NCBI RefSeq assembly: GCF_000237925.1
Contig: NC_031498.1
Coordinates: 30,684,923 to 30,748,922 of the forward strand
Length of the DNA: 64,000 nt
Source: Schistosoma mansoni
Taxonomy: Eukaryota > Platyhelminthes > Trematoda > Strigeidida > Schistosomatidae
Reading direction: 5' to 3'
Both the position numbers and the translations under genes were made by a program. The notes under the pieces are model-generated. The model searched no databases. It saw nothing but the letters and a program-made list of their open reading frames with translations, and had not been told where the DNA came from. The stretch's first letter is position 1. Each line of letters starts with the position of its first letter. Positions 23,739 through 34,610 of the stretch are shown here, piece by piece.

Positions 23739-24285
23739 TAGGTACTTACTTACTTACTTACTTACGCCTGTTACCCCTCGTCGAGGAGCATATGCCGCTC
23801 ACCAGCATTCTCCATCCAACTCTGTCCTGAGCCTTCCTTTCCAGTTCTTTCCAGTTAACAATCATCCTCTTCATATCTGCTTCTATTTCCCAAAGTCATG
23901 TGTTCTTTGGCCTTCCTCTTTTCCACTTCCCATCCGGATTTCAAGTTAGGGATTGCCTTGTAATGCACATTGGTGATTTCCTTATTGTATGTCCTATCCA
24001 CTTGCAACGTATCCGGCCAATGGATGTTGAGTATTTTTAGTAGACAACCATTTATAAATACTTGTACCTTCCTGATGATGGTCGTAGTAGTTCTCCACAT
24101 TTCAGCTCCATACAGTATAACTGTCTTGACGTTCGTATTAAAGATTCTGACCTTGAAATTAGTTAAAAGTTGTTTAGAGTTCCATATGTTCTTCAATTGT
24201 AGAAATGCTGCCCTTGCTTTGCCAATCCTCGCCTCTACATCTGCATCCGATCCTCCTTGTTTATCAACGATGCTTCCCAGGTTCA
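23739..24285 (-). mobile_element. RTE-like LINE 3' fragment
   Basis: The 3' end of the RTE family seen at 11046, with (AAGT)n tail at 23739-23765. It reads LGSIVDKQGGSDADVEARIG, ILYGAEMWRTTTTIIRKVQV and LNIHWPDTLQVDRTYNKEI. It shares with 24991-25311 features that the copy at 11046 lacks (LKILNIHWPDTLQVDR). Positions 23960-24280 are the exact inverse of 24991-25311. Confidence 0.85.
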
Positions 24286-24289
24286 TCAT

Positions 24290-24800
24290 ATGACGTATGT
24301 CTCATACAATAGTGATATCTTTTTCATTAATCAGATAACAGTGAACAAACACGGGAGCCTCGAATGCTCACCTCCTATGTTTCAGAAATACAGATGTTTA
24401 ACTGAATCGATCTGATCATAATCTAGTCATTCGTAACTGGCGATGATTTGCGTGAATTTTTTTAACAATCAATTTATATTTGTTCCTTCAACGCGGTACC
24501 ATACTGGAACATTATTGTCTATCACGATTTGTCAACACATTCCTGAAATTCTGATATGTATGAAATTCAGTTTCACTATAAAATAATGTGGTTAAAATGA
24601 TGAACTCCTCCAGGTAATTCTTATCTGTTGTTTTGTTAACAATTTTATTATTTCAGTGTTGATATGTAAAATAGAACAGTGAGATCACAGTTTGAATACC
24701 TGATTAAGAAGTTGTTAAACGCCTGAGCTAAAATTTTCTAATTGAACAGACTATCTTAATAAAATCGACCTTGGGAATTACAAGAAGCTTAAACACCACT
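24290..24800. other. Loop between the two inverted RTE fragments
   Basis: AT-rich sequence with no recognised feature. Confidence 0.4.
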
Positions 24801-24804
24801 CTAC

Positions 24805-25311
24805 CTATGGTAGACCATACACACGAACAAATGCAGATGAAGACAGCAAATGGAGCAGCAGCCTCTGCATCGATAGGCCTCCACATTCACAAAGGAAAAA
24901 ACAAGATTGTCAAATACAACACGGAGAACACCAATCAACCCAATCACACTTGATGGCAAAACTCTGGAAGAGGTGGAAACATTCACGTACCTGGGAAGCA
25001 TCGTTGATAAACAAGGAGGATCGGATGCAGATGTAGAGGCGAGGATTGGCAAAGCAAGGGCAGCATTTCTACAATTGAAGAACATATGGAACTCTAAACA
25101 ACTTTTAACTAATTTCAAGGTCAGAATCTTTAATACGAACGTCAAGACAGTTATACTGTATGGAGCTGAAATGTGGAGAACTACTACGACCATCATCAGG
25201 AAGGTACAAGTATTTATAAATGGTTGTCTACTAAAAATACTCAACATCCATTGGCCGGATACGTTGCAAGTGGATAGGACATACAATAAGGAAATCACCA
25301 ATGTGCATTAC
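24805..25311 (+). mobile_element. RTE-like LINE fragment, inverted partner, cut by gap
   Basis: Same RTE subfamily on the plus strand: HTHEQMQMKTANGAAASASI, LDGKTLEEVETFTYLGSIVD, then the part identical to the inverse of 23960-24280. It stops at the first N. A frameshift lies near 24950. Confidence 0.85.
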
Positions 25312-25511
25312 NNNNNNNNNNNNNNNNNNNNNNNNNNNNNNNNNNNNNNNNNNNNNNNNNNNNNNNNNNNNNNNNNNNNNNNNNNNNNNNNNNNNNNNNN
25401 NNNNNNNNNNNNNNNNNNNNNNNNNNNNNNNNNNNNNNNNNNNNNNNNNNNNNNNNNNNNNNNNNNNNNNNNNNNNNNNNNNNNNNNNNNNNNNNNNNNN
25501 NNNNNNNNNNN
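25312..25511. other. Assembly gap (200 N)
   Basis: Exactly 200 N between the inverted RTE fragment and the right palindrome arm. The round length suggests a nominal size. Confidence 0.95.
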
Positions 25512-27522
25512 TTTACGAATTATATTATTCATCAGTAACTAGTATTCTATTGTACAGTTTCTGTAACATACTTTATTCGTTGATAAAGTACTAGCAAGCT
25601 ATACTTGAACACTCCAGTGGATTCCGATTCATTAATCTGGGAGTTGAGTGAGATTGTGTGTTCTGGGTTCGACCACTGATTTCTTTGTCATCGATGTATA
25701 CTGATTATGAATTTCATACTAGATTGAAACTGTCGTCCACCGCTTCCATGTTTTCAATTATTGTCTATCATAGATTCGTTCGTCATTTCAACAAAACTAT
25801 CAATCTGTCTGATCAACTTTAATTGTTCGCATGTTTTTTCCTGTTTGTACTGAGTATTAGCTGTCACTTCTCGCTTTATTCCTTTGAATATCAGTTTCGA
25901 AATCTTTCCTCCTAAATTCTCAGTTATGACAATTGAGTTAGTGTTTACGGTCAACCAGATAAGTGAAGAGATGGACACTAAAGTAACAGTTGTGAATCTG
26001 GCGATCGCACACATTAATCAATTTCCGTCATCACTGGGACTTATTCATAAGCATTGTCTGCATCAAATCAATAGTAGCACAAAAGAATTCTCTGAATTCA
26101 GTTACATCTTCACTGGAGTACAACCAGGTCTGTTGTGAGATATCAACTCACTGAAGACAATGATGGACGGTTGCTCAACTTTGTGGATCGGTTGAAGTTA
26201 GACAATTACACCGTTGGATGCCGGCCGGCTCAGTGGTCTAGAGTTTAAGGACTGATAGGTCCTGCGTTAGAATCTCGCGAGACGGGATCATGGATGCGCA
26301 CTGCTGAGCAGTCCCAGACGAAACGGCCGTCCAGTGCTTCCAGGTTTTCTATTGTGGTTTAGCTTCAATTGACTCATGATTTCAATTATAAATTTACTAA
26401 AATCTCCACAAAAGCCCCTTCTGATTCAAATACAGTTGAATTTATGTGCTGCATCATATTACAGATAGATGACTTGGATTTGTCTATTCTCATAAACATC
26501 AGGACTGATTAAAAGCAACACGTAAGTAATGTTCAGACTATTATTATGATAGCCTAATGTAAAATCCATTCTGGTGTATAACATATGCGTAGCTAAAATA
26601 TACCACAGAAATTGTACACTCATCTTCGTGATGATAATCACATTTCACACAGATTGTGTAGGAACATAGAACTACCCACTAACAGAAAACTGTGAAACTA
26701 CCAATGATCAGTCAATAAATCACCATGTCACAGTTTCGTGACCACATTGAATCTATGCTCAAATGGTCATGACCTATAGTAAACACTCTGAAGGTTAAAA
26801 AATTTCAAAACAGAACAATCATGTGAACAAGATTGTATTACTCAGTGGCATCTTATATTTATGATCGAAATGAGATACTAATCATATGATGTTAACATAC
26901 ATGTTGTCAATGAGATATGTGATTCAATCAAATTTCTACGATTTCATTGATGCTACAATGTAATGAAATACATCTTATTCAGTACGTGCTCAACACATAA
27001 TGACAGCTTAGTAATGGGAAATATTTATGTGAGATAGAAATCAAAGCAATTCGGTTTATCAATCAAACGTGTTTATGTCTGTAAGGATGTATGCATTCTG
27101 AAAAAAAATCATAACCAGGATCATTTCTTCACAACAATTGTCAATCCATCTCCAGTTCTTAAGAGAGAAACCCGAACACAATTATCTCCAGCTATCAATT
27201 CATTCATTTCTCTTATACCGACAGTTTGAGGACAGTTATCATTCGGGTCGAGTACACGGTGGCTCCATAGAACCTGGAGAGGAAATTGTTATCAAAATGA
27301 TATAAAATACAATTATTTAGTACGATTTGGTGATACTGTAAGCATGTGTAATATTCACACACCAGAATGTCTATTCTCAGTTACATTACAAATAGCCTAA
27401 ATCGAAAAACAGAAGGTTCCTTGGTCTGTTGATTTGTTTCATTCAATATATCGGACCAACTTACATAACCCTTCTTCTCACAAGTCTTATCAAACCGGAA
27501 ATATAGATTTTAGCGATCCACA
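25512..27522 (-). repeat. Inner arm of the COMTD1 B/C palindrome, right
   Basis: Mirror image of 19331-21341. The arm is cut at its inner side by the N gap, and the homology runs right up to the first sequenced base, so the true arm end and the loop size are unknown. Confidence 0.88.
26103..26428 (+). repeat. tRNA-derived SINE with hammerhead remnant, right arm copy
   Basis: Mirror twin of 20425-20750 inside the other palindrome arm, hammerhead remnant at 26298-26337. It was duplicated with the arm rather than inserted twice. Confidence 0.75.
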
Positions 27523-30500
27523 ACGAAATACGTTAAATCTGAAATTCGAGTATGAAGCTCTAAACAGTTTCGATTGCATTAGTCACTGAAGCAGAGACAT
27601 GGTCAATTAGGATGAATGAAATGTAGGATCAACCGAAAGAAGACAACTCATCAGTTCATTAGAAAGTAGATTGTTTATAAGTGTCATGCAGAATGTTGTA
27701 GACACTGTAAGATAATCAATATTCTACATCAGATTATTATCAACAGTTAAACTGTGGTCATTCAAATAACAAGAATCATTTTAAGGCACAAGTCAGTAAT
27801 GGTTGGTTAGGACTATTACAACAGATCAACTTAAAATTCCTTCGAATCAATAACTTCCAGTCAGTGAATCCAAGATTTACAGTTTGGTTTGAAATATGTA
27901 GGGCTATCATTCAGTAGGAGGTGTACAACTACAATCATTTATTATTATGGTTTCACATTTCATTGAACATGTGGACTATTTCCTGGAGAATGTCTTAAAT
28001 GTAGAAGCACTTTCGAGGGTGAGATATTTTCAAACAGAAGATCCATTTATAGTCATTAAAATATCGATTCGTCATGAAAAGTGACTTCACATTGATTGAG
28101 ATACATAAAACATATGCTCGTTAATAAAGCAAACTTACATTGTCAATGGCGATGATTCCACGGGGTCGAACCAGTTTTAAACATAGTTTGTAATAATTAC
28201 TATAGTTTTCTTTATCAGCATCAATCATGGCAAAATCGAATGTTTCACTCTCTCCATTATCAATCAAATTTTCTGATAGAACAACAGTATGATGAAAATA
28301 TAAATAGTTCAGTTACCAAATCAATAAATAGTTTACGACAAGCCTGTTATCAAACTGAACGTACTTACATACGTTCAACTGCCATCGAATACTAACCGAA
28401 TCAATATATTCGTTCAACGTAATCAGTAAAATAATTCTTCACCATCTCAAAATAGTTCTCATTAACTGCAAGAAAACATATGTTGGACATTTTAGACGTA
28501 ACATTCACCTACTTACAGCATCCTAGTGTTCCGAACATACCAACAACTTGTCAAAATACATATACATTCGGTGATTGTAATGAGACATAAGTAGGTGAAA
28601 CATGACGACAACTGTATGTGAGGGTGAAGGAACGCAAGAGTTTCATGAAGCACATTCATCAATCCTTAGATCATACGAAAATGCTAACAAACAAATCAGT
28701 GATAGCATTACACTCAAAAGAGTTGCACTATACAAATGATTTCAATAGCACAAGAATCCTACGAATAGGTATTATTCACTACAAAGAAAGACCAACAGCA
28801 GCGCTTCAACATACGTGGACAAATAAAGAGAATGTTAATTGGAGAGATAGAGTACAATTCGCTCTCTCATAGTAACTGACACTTATTAGGTAAACCTGAA
28901 CTCCATATTTCATATAATATATCACTAGATAACGTCAATTACGTTCAACTGTTCTAATCATTTGTCTCACCTGAATATGATAAACCATTAACCGGAACAG
29001 CAAAATAACATAAACATTCATTCATTTACATTCATTCTCTTTACTTATCTTCACTTGATGCATGCTGTGAAACATTTGACTCATATCATACATAAAAACT
29101 ATATATTTATCTCCAAACTTTCACCGATCAGAGGCAATCAATATTCGATGAAATTTCTCAGTATGGGGTTGTGGAGATTGTTAAGCTTTTGATTCAGATC
29201 ATGAATCGATTGATGTTAGACCATCATTGAGAACCTGGAAGGACTGAACGGCCGTCTGGTCACACTAATAAATATAAACCTTAAACACAGTTATAGATTC
29301 CGTCCACATCAATCAACATTTCGTTGTTTCCAACTACATTGAACCGAAGTTGATCATCACTTATTCAAATATTTAGATTCTCCATAGTCAAACAGATAGT
29401 ATTACTGACATCAGAGAATACATCGATAAACTAATGATTAAATGCTTATACCCATGGATTTCACATGCTAAAATATTCACTATACATCCATGTTTTATTT
29501 TTCATGGTAACAATATACCACATGATATTCTCAGACTTACGTAGTGTTTCAACAGCTGGACCGTGTCGAAAGTCAATTTTCGATTCTACACCTGCCATCT
29601 TCCATGCTGGCAAACAATAATCTTTTAAATATTCATCTGTAATATCCAAGGCTAATACACGTCCATCTGGTGGCAATACTTCAGCGATAGACAATGAACT
29701 ATATCCAGTATAAACTCCTATATTCATTTTAAAATAAATGGAAACATATTTGTTGATAATGACTAGTCGTTTAACTGAAGTTTATTGATCAATCAAAAAA
29801 CAGTCCAATTACCACAATAACATATTCCAAACTCGTCCACATCACACTGTTGTTCAAAGAAACAGTCATTAGCTTATCAAATATATGTGAAACCAATTAT
29901 TACTGAGTTAAATAACCGAAAAGTTTGTAAACGTCAGAAATTCCAGACATAATTAACTATAATCAGTAAAAATATTATTCACTTCATCAACGATATTCAT
30001 AGACATTAGGGATGTAATTTGGAAGGAAATTTCACAGTTTCGAAATTAAACTACTAATGTGCTATTTGAATGAACAGGGAGTAATTGTTTGTACATTCAA
30101 ATAATCTAAATACTTTCACATTCGCCTTCAGTACACAATAGTATTTCTTTACGTAGATAAAGATTCGTTCGCTATTACCAGACTGCTCAATTATAACGCT
30201 CAACATAAACTACGGGCAAACGAAAGCTATTACAAATGAAATTCAAAACCGTTAAATAATCTACTGACCATTTGAATTCAGTGCATCAGTGCATCACATG
30301 TAGGTACTTGAAACGAGAGTTACTGACTTCGAATTCTCATGTGAATTCCAATAAAACCATGGATGTACATCCATCTGACGAGTTTCAAATCATATGAAAC
30401 CAGTGTTCCAGTTCCCATTTAAATACCAATATGCAATCTAACTACGGATGTTTTGTTGATATATGATATTAATGTATTTATTTCAGTGTAATTCTCTCAG

Positions 30501-31298
30501 CTATTCGACCTTAACTCAATAGACACTGATCAACAGTCATTAATGAATGACTGTATCTTTCTGCTTGTCCAACTCTCCTTCTTTCCACATCTCTCACTCC
30601 ATATATGATTTGGACATAAACAAATACCACAACCAATCTGATATATAATACTCAGCAGAGTAGGACGGATGATAGGATAGAGCATCCAACATCATTAATC
30701 GTCTTCAAACAGTAGAGATAAGGAGTAATTTTCTCAGAGTAACAGATTGATTTGTTTAACGCTGTTTCATTCCGAGTTGTTGAAAACCATGAAACTAATT
30801 AAGGCATAATATCCACATTATGTTTAGTCGATTGCTACTTATGTATACCAACCTATACAATTATTTAGAATGATTAATTAAAGATGAGTTAGTAATACTT
30901 GTGTATTTCACTTACTTCATCAAATCCGAGAACTTATTCAAGAAGCAGTCAGGTACATAAGATGGATATATATGCTTGTAAACAAATCCACATACACCTC
31001 GTACTTACCAACATCAAGTGTCTTTCTAGCATTAATCCCATAACACAAATTCGATAGAAGTTGCATTTCGATGCTGGAGATAAGCATTAATGACATTGGA
31101 TGTTTACTAGTCTCCTACAATACATTTTTGGAAGACAATAATTGCGATGATTACTTGTAATAACCATTTTTGTGTTTCAGACAGACGTATTGAATGATTA
31201 CATATATACTGATGAAGTTTGTCTGCGTTTTCAGTAGAACCATATTCGGTTACTGACTTGAAACTGGTGAGGTCGGTAATTTTTGTAATGAGCTGTGG
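27121..31298 (-). CDS. COMTD1: COMTD1-like O-methyltransferase, copy C, five exons, usual start ATG lost
   Basis: Inverted duplicate of copy B. Exons in coding order: 31155-31298, 31009-31114, 29541-29717, 28139-28272, 27121-27273. Lengths of exons 2-5 (106, 177, 134, 153 bp) and all splice sites equal those of B. Exons 3 and 5 read identically to B, and exon 4 differs at two silent sites by eye, although the introns between are strongly diverged. Exon 1 follows the copy A type (ITDLTSFKSVTEYG), but the codon that is ATG in copy A is ATT here, and HSIRLSETQK replaces HSLRLSKAQK. No other in-frame ATG occurs before exon 2, so translation would need an upstream exon or a different start. It may be a recently disabled or 5'-rewired gene. 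Upstream (31310-33790) it shares its flank with copy A, not with B. Confidence 0.75.
28290..29535. other. Intron 3 of COMTD1-C, longer than in B
   Basis: About 1.27 kb, against 0.76 kb in B. It contains a SINE 3' fragment at 29165-29262 on the minus strand (GAGAACCTGGAAGGACTGAA, CGGCCGTC). An open frame at 28618-28872 has no recognised family and is probably chance. Confidence 0.5.
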
Positions 31299-31361
31299 CT
31301 GAAACAAATTGAAAACACATGCAACTGTAATTTACTAAGATCAGAATTAAATATTGATTTT

Positions 31362-32300
31362 CTGTCGTTATCATAAGAGAACCCACTGAAATCCTACTGA
31401 AGGAATTCAATATATGTATTCCAAAGAAGTAGGTTTATCTATATCATCAGAGCCGACTTATAATAATACCATTACCGATATTCTACAGTTTTACACAAAA
31501 GACTATTAGATGACGTTTATTTCTCTCTGTTGTAGAAAACATTCTTTCAATTATATATGTTCTTATTTCACGTATAAACAGTATAAAAATAAGGTTACCG
31601 TTTGTAGAGAAACACTTACAACACTCGAACGTTACCAGAAAGAAACACGAAATTAACCACATTTCGAAATCATTCTCAAATCCCCAGAAATAGTTGTTGA
31701 TATGTAGAGGTAAAAAATGTTGTGCTGAGTCGTCGAACACTTAAAAACACGATTCGATCTAGTTTAGCACCATATAGAGTATACCGTATTGAACTATTTT
31801 AATTTGTCTGTATCACAATTGGACGTCTTTTGTGTACGCCCGAACAATGTGTACTACATTCGCTTTTCATGACAATGTGTTAACGTGTCTGTTTGGAATA
31901 CAGCACCCGTTAAACCTTCCAACTTCACTTCTAATTTATACAATAATCAGTCAGAGATGATCCAGTAAAACTCGGAAATACTTCGTTGCATTCATTGGCA
32001 TTTAAAACTTAAAGTTATAGAATTATTTGTACTTTCACCTGCTTGGAATTTCTTAAACGATTATATTAACTGTGAAAACACTCGAACAAAGTATACGACT
32101 CATGTACTTTAGTCAATAAATCAAGTAGATCAACAATGGTGATGTCATCATATATACTCTTTCCGTGATACAGTTTATGTATAGAACACTCACCAAACGT
32201 AAGCGGTATCAAATGAACTGAACCGACTCCAACTTAAATGTTATTCCAAGGTCACTAGGAAGTTGGTTTACGCACTTCGATGTTGTAAAACAGTACTTTC
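31362..32300. repeat. Flank shared with COMTD1-A, uninterrupted version
   Basis: Matches 2267-2663 and 4440-4970 with neither LINE present; this is the empty-site counterpart of those insertions. Confidence 0.75.
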
Positions 32301-32324
32301 AAAGTTTTTTGATAGCAAAAAAAT

Positions 32325-33790
32325 CATACTTAAAATTGAGTGCTGATGAGCAGAGATTTTTACGTAGGCTACCTTAAAGGTGATGTGGCATTTTTCGTTA
32401 TCTAGTAAACGTTTTTGTTTCGGTTGTATACCGATATGTAGAAGCTTCTTTTATATTTATTTGAGTTGGATTTCTTAGTTTCAGTAACATACAAAATTCG
32501 ACCTTTTATTTTAAGTGTTTGTCACCTACAGCGCTTTAAAATCACTTAATCTGGAGACCAATTATCTGTTTGTTTGTTTGTTTGCTCCTTGAGAGATATT
32601 TTGTGTTGTTCTCTGTTTGACTATCTAACAATTTTCATCGTGCAAACAAAACATGGTTTTTCCGATCAACGATGGAATGCAGTGTGTCACCTGCAACAGG
32701 TGTTATCACAATCAGTGCATCAAACTAATATCGGAAATGTTGCAAGTCACACCAATACGGCTGTGCAAAGCATGCTGTTCTACTAAGCCTCTGCTGATTT
32801 TTCATGCAATTATACTGCCTAACGTAGTTGAATTGCTGCCCTCATATGAATAGCCAATAGCAGATGAGAGGTTGTGTGATTCCAAGAAAGTATAGAATGT
32901 TATCATGAGTTCAGCTTTAGATTTAAATGAAACCATCAATGTGGACCCCCATAACAGTGTGTAAAATAAATACAGGTGTGGGCACGGTTCAGAAAGAAAG
33001 AAAGAAAGTGCACACTGGGACGAAACAATTTATGTGGAGCTCTAGAATATATGAGTCAACGGTTTCAGCTCCCGATTCACATATCAATGCGTACGAAACT
33101 ACGGAGGATAAAAGCATGAGCTGTGCAGACGACTCAATCAAGAAACAAAATATGGTAAATGATTGACCTATAGGAACACTTAGAAAGTTGAGAAGGCAGA
33201 GTAACATCTACACGTCTGTTGGCAACTATGACTTCAGGGATAAGAGGGTTTTAGGAAACAAAACTACAGGGCTTGTCAATACGGATTTCAGTGGGTAGTC
33301 ATTCATCTTCCATCGATAAAGGCTTTAGTGAAATGAGCAAAAATTTGTCAATACGGATTTCAATGAGAAGTGCTGGCATGAACTGAAAGACTTATATGTG
33401 GATCTCTGGTTGGATGATGGTGTTAAGAAACGATCGACTAACACAGAAATAAATTGGCGCCTCCGCAACTGCGAAAATAACCTTGTAACAAAGGGTTTTT
33501 NNNNNNNNNNNNNNNNNNNNNNNNNNNNNNNNNNNNNNNNNNNNNNNNNNNNNNNNNNNNNNNNNNNNNNNNNNNNNNNNNNNNNNNNNNNNNNNNNNNN
33601 NNNNNNNNNNNNNNNNNNNNNNNNNNNNNNNNNNNNNNNNNNNNNNNNNNNNNNNNNNNNNNNNNNNNNNNNNNNNNNNNNNNNNNNNNNNNNNNNNNNN
33701 NNNNNNNNNNNNNNNNNNNNNTTTCTTAATTTATGAGTCTGACAGATTAAACGACTCAAAGATATAAGAATTAGTGCGCTGCCGAACGAA
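32325..33790 (+). mobile_element. CR1-like LINE 5' part with PHD-type ORF1, copy in C flank
   Basis: Twin of 7715-9250. The zinc finger reads MQCVTCNRCYHNQCIKLI … IRLCKACCSTKPLLI (32680-32800). An N gap at 33501-33721 covers the stretch equivalent to about 8901-9121. The homology ends near 33755. The frames are interrupted. Confidence 0.7.
33501..33721. other. Assembly gap (221 N)
   Basis: 221 N inside the CR1-like element. The twin copy has about 217 bp between the same flanks, so the gap size appears measured rather than nominal. Confidence 0.9.
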
Positions 33791-34370
33791 ATGCACAATA
33801 CAAATCATTGGATTACCTAGAACATGATTACAAATTGTTGGGAAATACAATTACTTCAGCTTTATTCCAGCGCACCAGATACCAACAGAATCAGGTGCCA
33901 CAATAACCTTCACAATTTCCTCACTCCCACTACATATAAGAGTTGTTACGAGTCCATGTCACAATATTTGTATATAAGACTCCGTTCAGTTCTGTCTATA
34001 ATGATGTTTAACACAGGTAAAGAACTTCGAAGTTTCACATTGCAGAAAACACTTTTACTGTCTTATCCTGTCTTCGTAACCAGTGTAGTGATTTCGCCTG
34101 ATGACTGGTTAGATAAATTTAGGAGCATATCAATGAAGTGTATTATGAGATATTAGAGAAATATAAAGTGAACCTGTAGAATTATGGTCTACTTAGTTGT
34201 TGGTACTGCAATAATAATAGACCTAATCCTAAAATTGTAGATTTGTCATGATTTGACCCTCTAGCCTATAAGATCTTTCGTGGAGGTCACATCATTTTCT
34301 ACATTGACTAGTAATTTATTCATCACCAGTATATCATGGAGAACACATTTAGTCTGGAGATAGAGCAATA
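33791..34370. other. Unassigned intergenic DNA
   Basis: No gene or repeat recognised; one 110-codon open frame at 33824-34156 has no family resemblance. Confidence 0.4.
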
Positions 34371-34374
34371 TATT

Positions 34375-34610
34375 TGATATGATTAAAATTGATGTTATAC
34401 CAGAATGACCATGCCTGCAAGTCTGAGTCATGCCATCTGATGAGTTCAGCTTCCAATTAATGTGACCATGTCCACCATTATTGGCATTCTCTCAGTGTTA
34501 CATGTTGAAAATTGATGTTCCCAGTTTTTTCTTGTTCAGCATTGACGATTGTGGTTAGGATTCAGTGCCACTAAACTATTCTCCCACAGGAATGAACGTG
34601 AGTAGGTTTG
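34375..34610. repeat. Interspersed repeat, uninterrupted copy of the LTR element's target
   Basis: ATGCCTGCAAGTCTGAGTCA to GTGGTTAGGATTCAGTGCCA matches 36780-36900 joined to 41084-41130. It shows what the Ty3/gypsy target looked like before insertion. Its family is unknown. Confidence 0.65.

Noticed and set aside
23970-25301. Serine/valine-rich frames MVISLLYVLSTCN… on both strands
   Set aside because: Antisense readings of the two RTE fragments; their identity reflects the inverted repeat, not a conserved protein.
25301-25594. Open frames running through N
   Set aside because: Created by the assembly gap; the same holds for frames at 33325-33798 and 37110-37531.
28618-28872. 84-codon frame in COMTD1-C intron 3
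   Set aside because: No homologous frame in copy B, no recognised family, and it lies in a region with indels relative to B.
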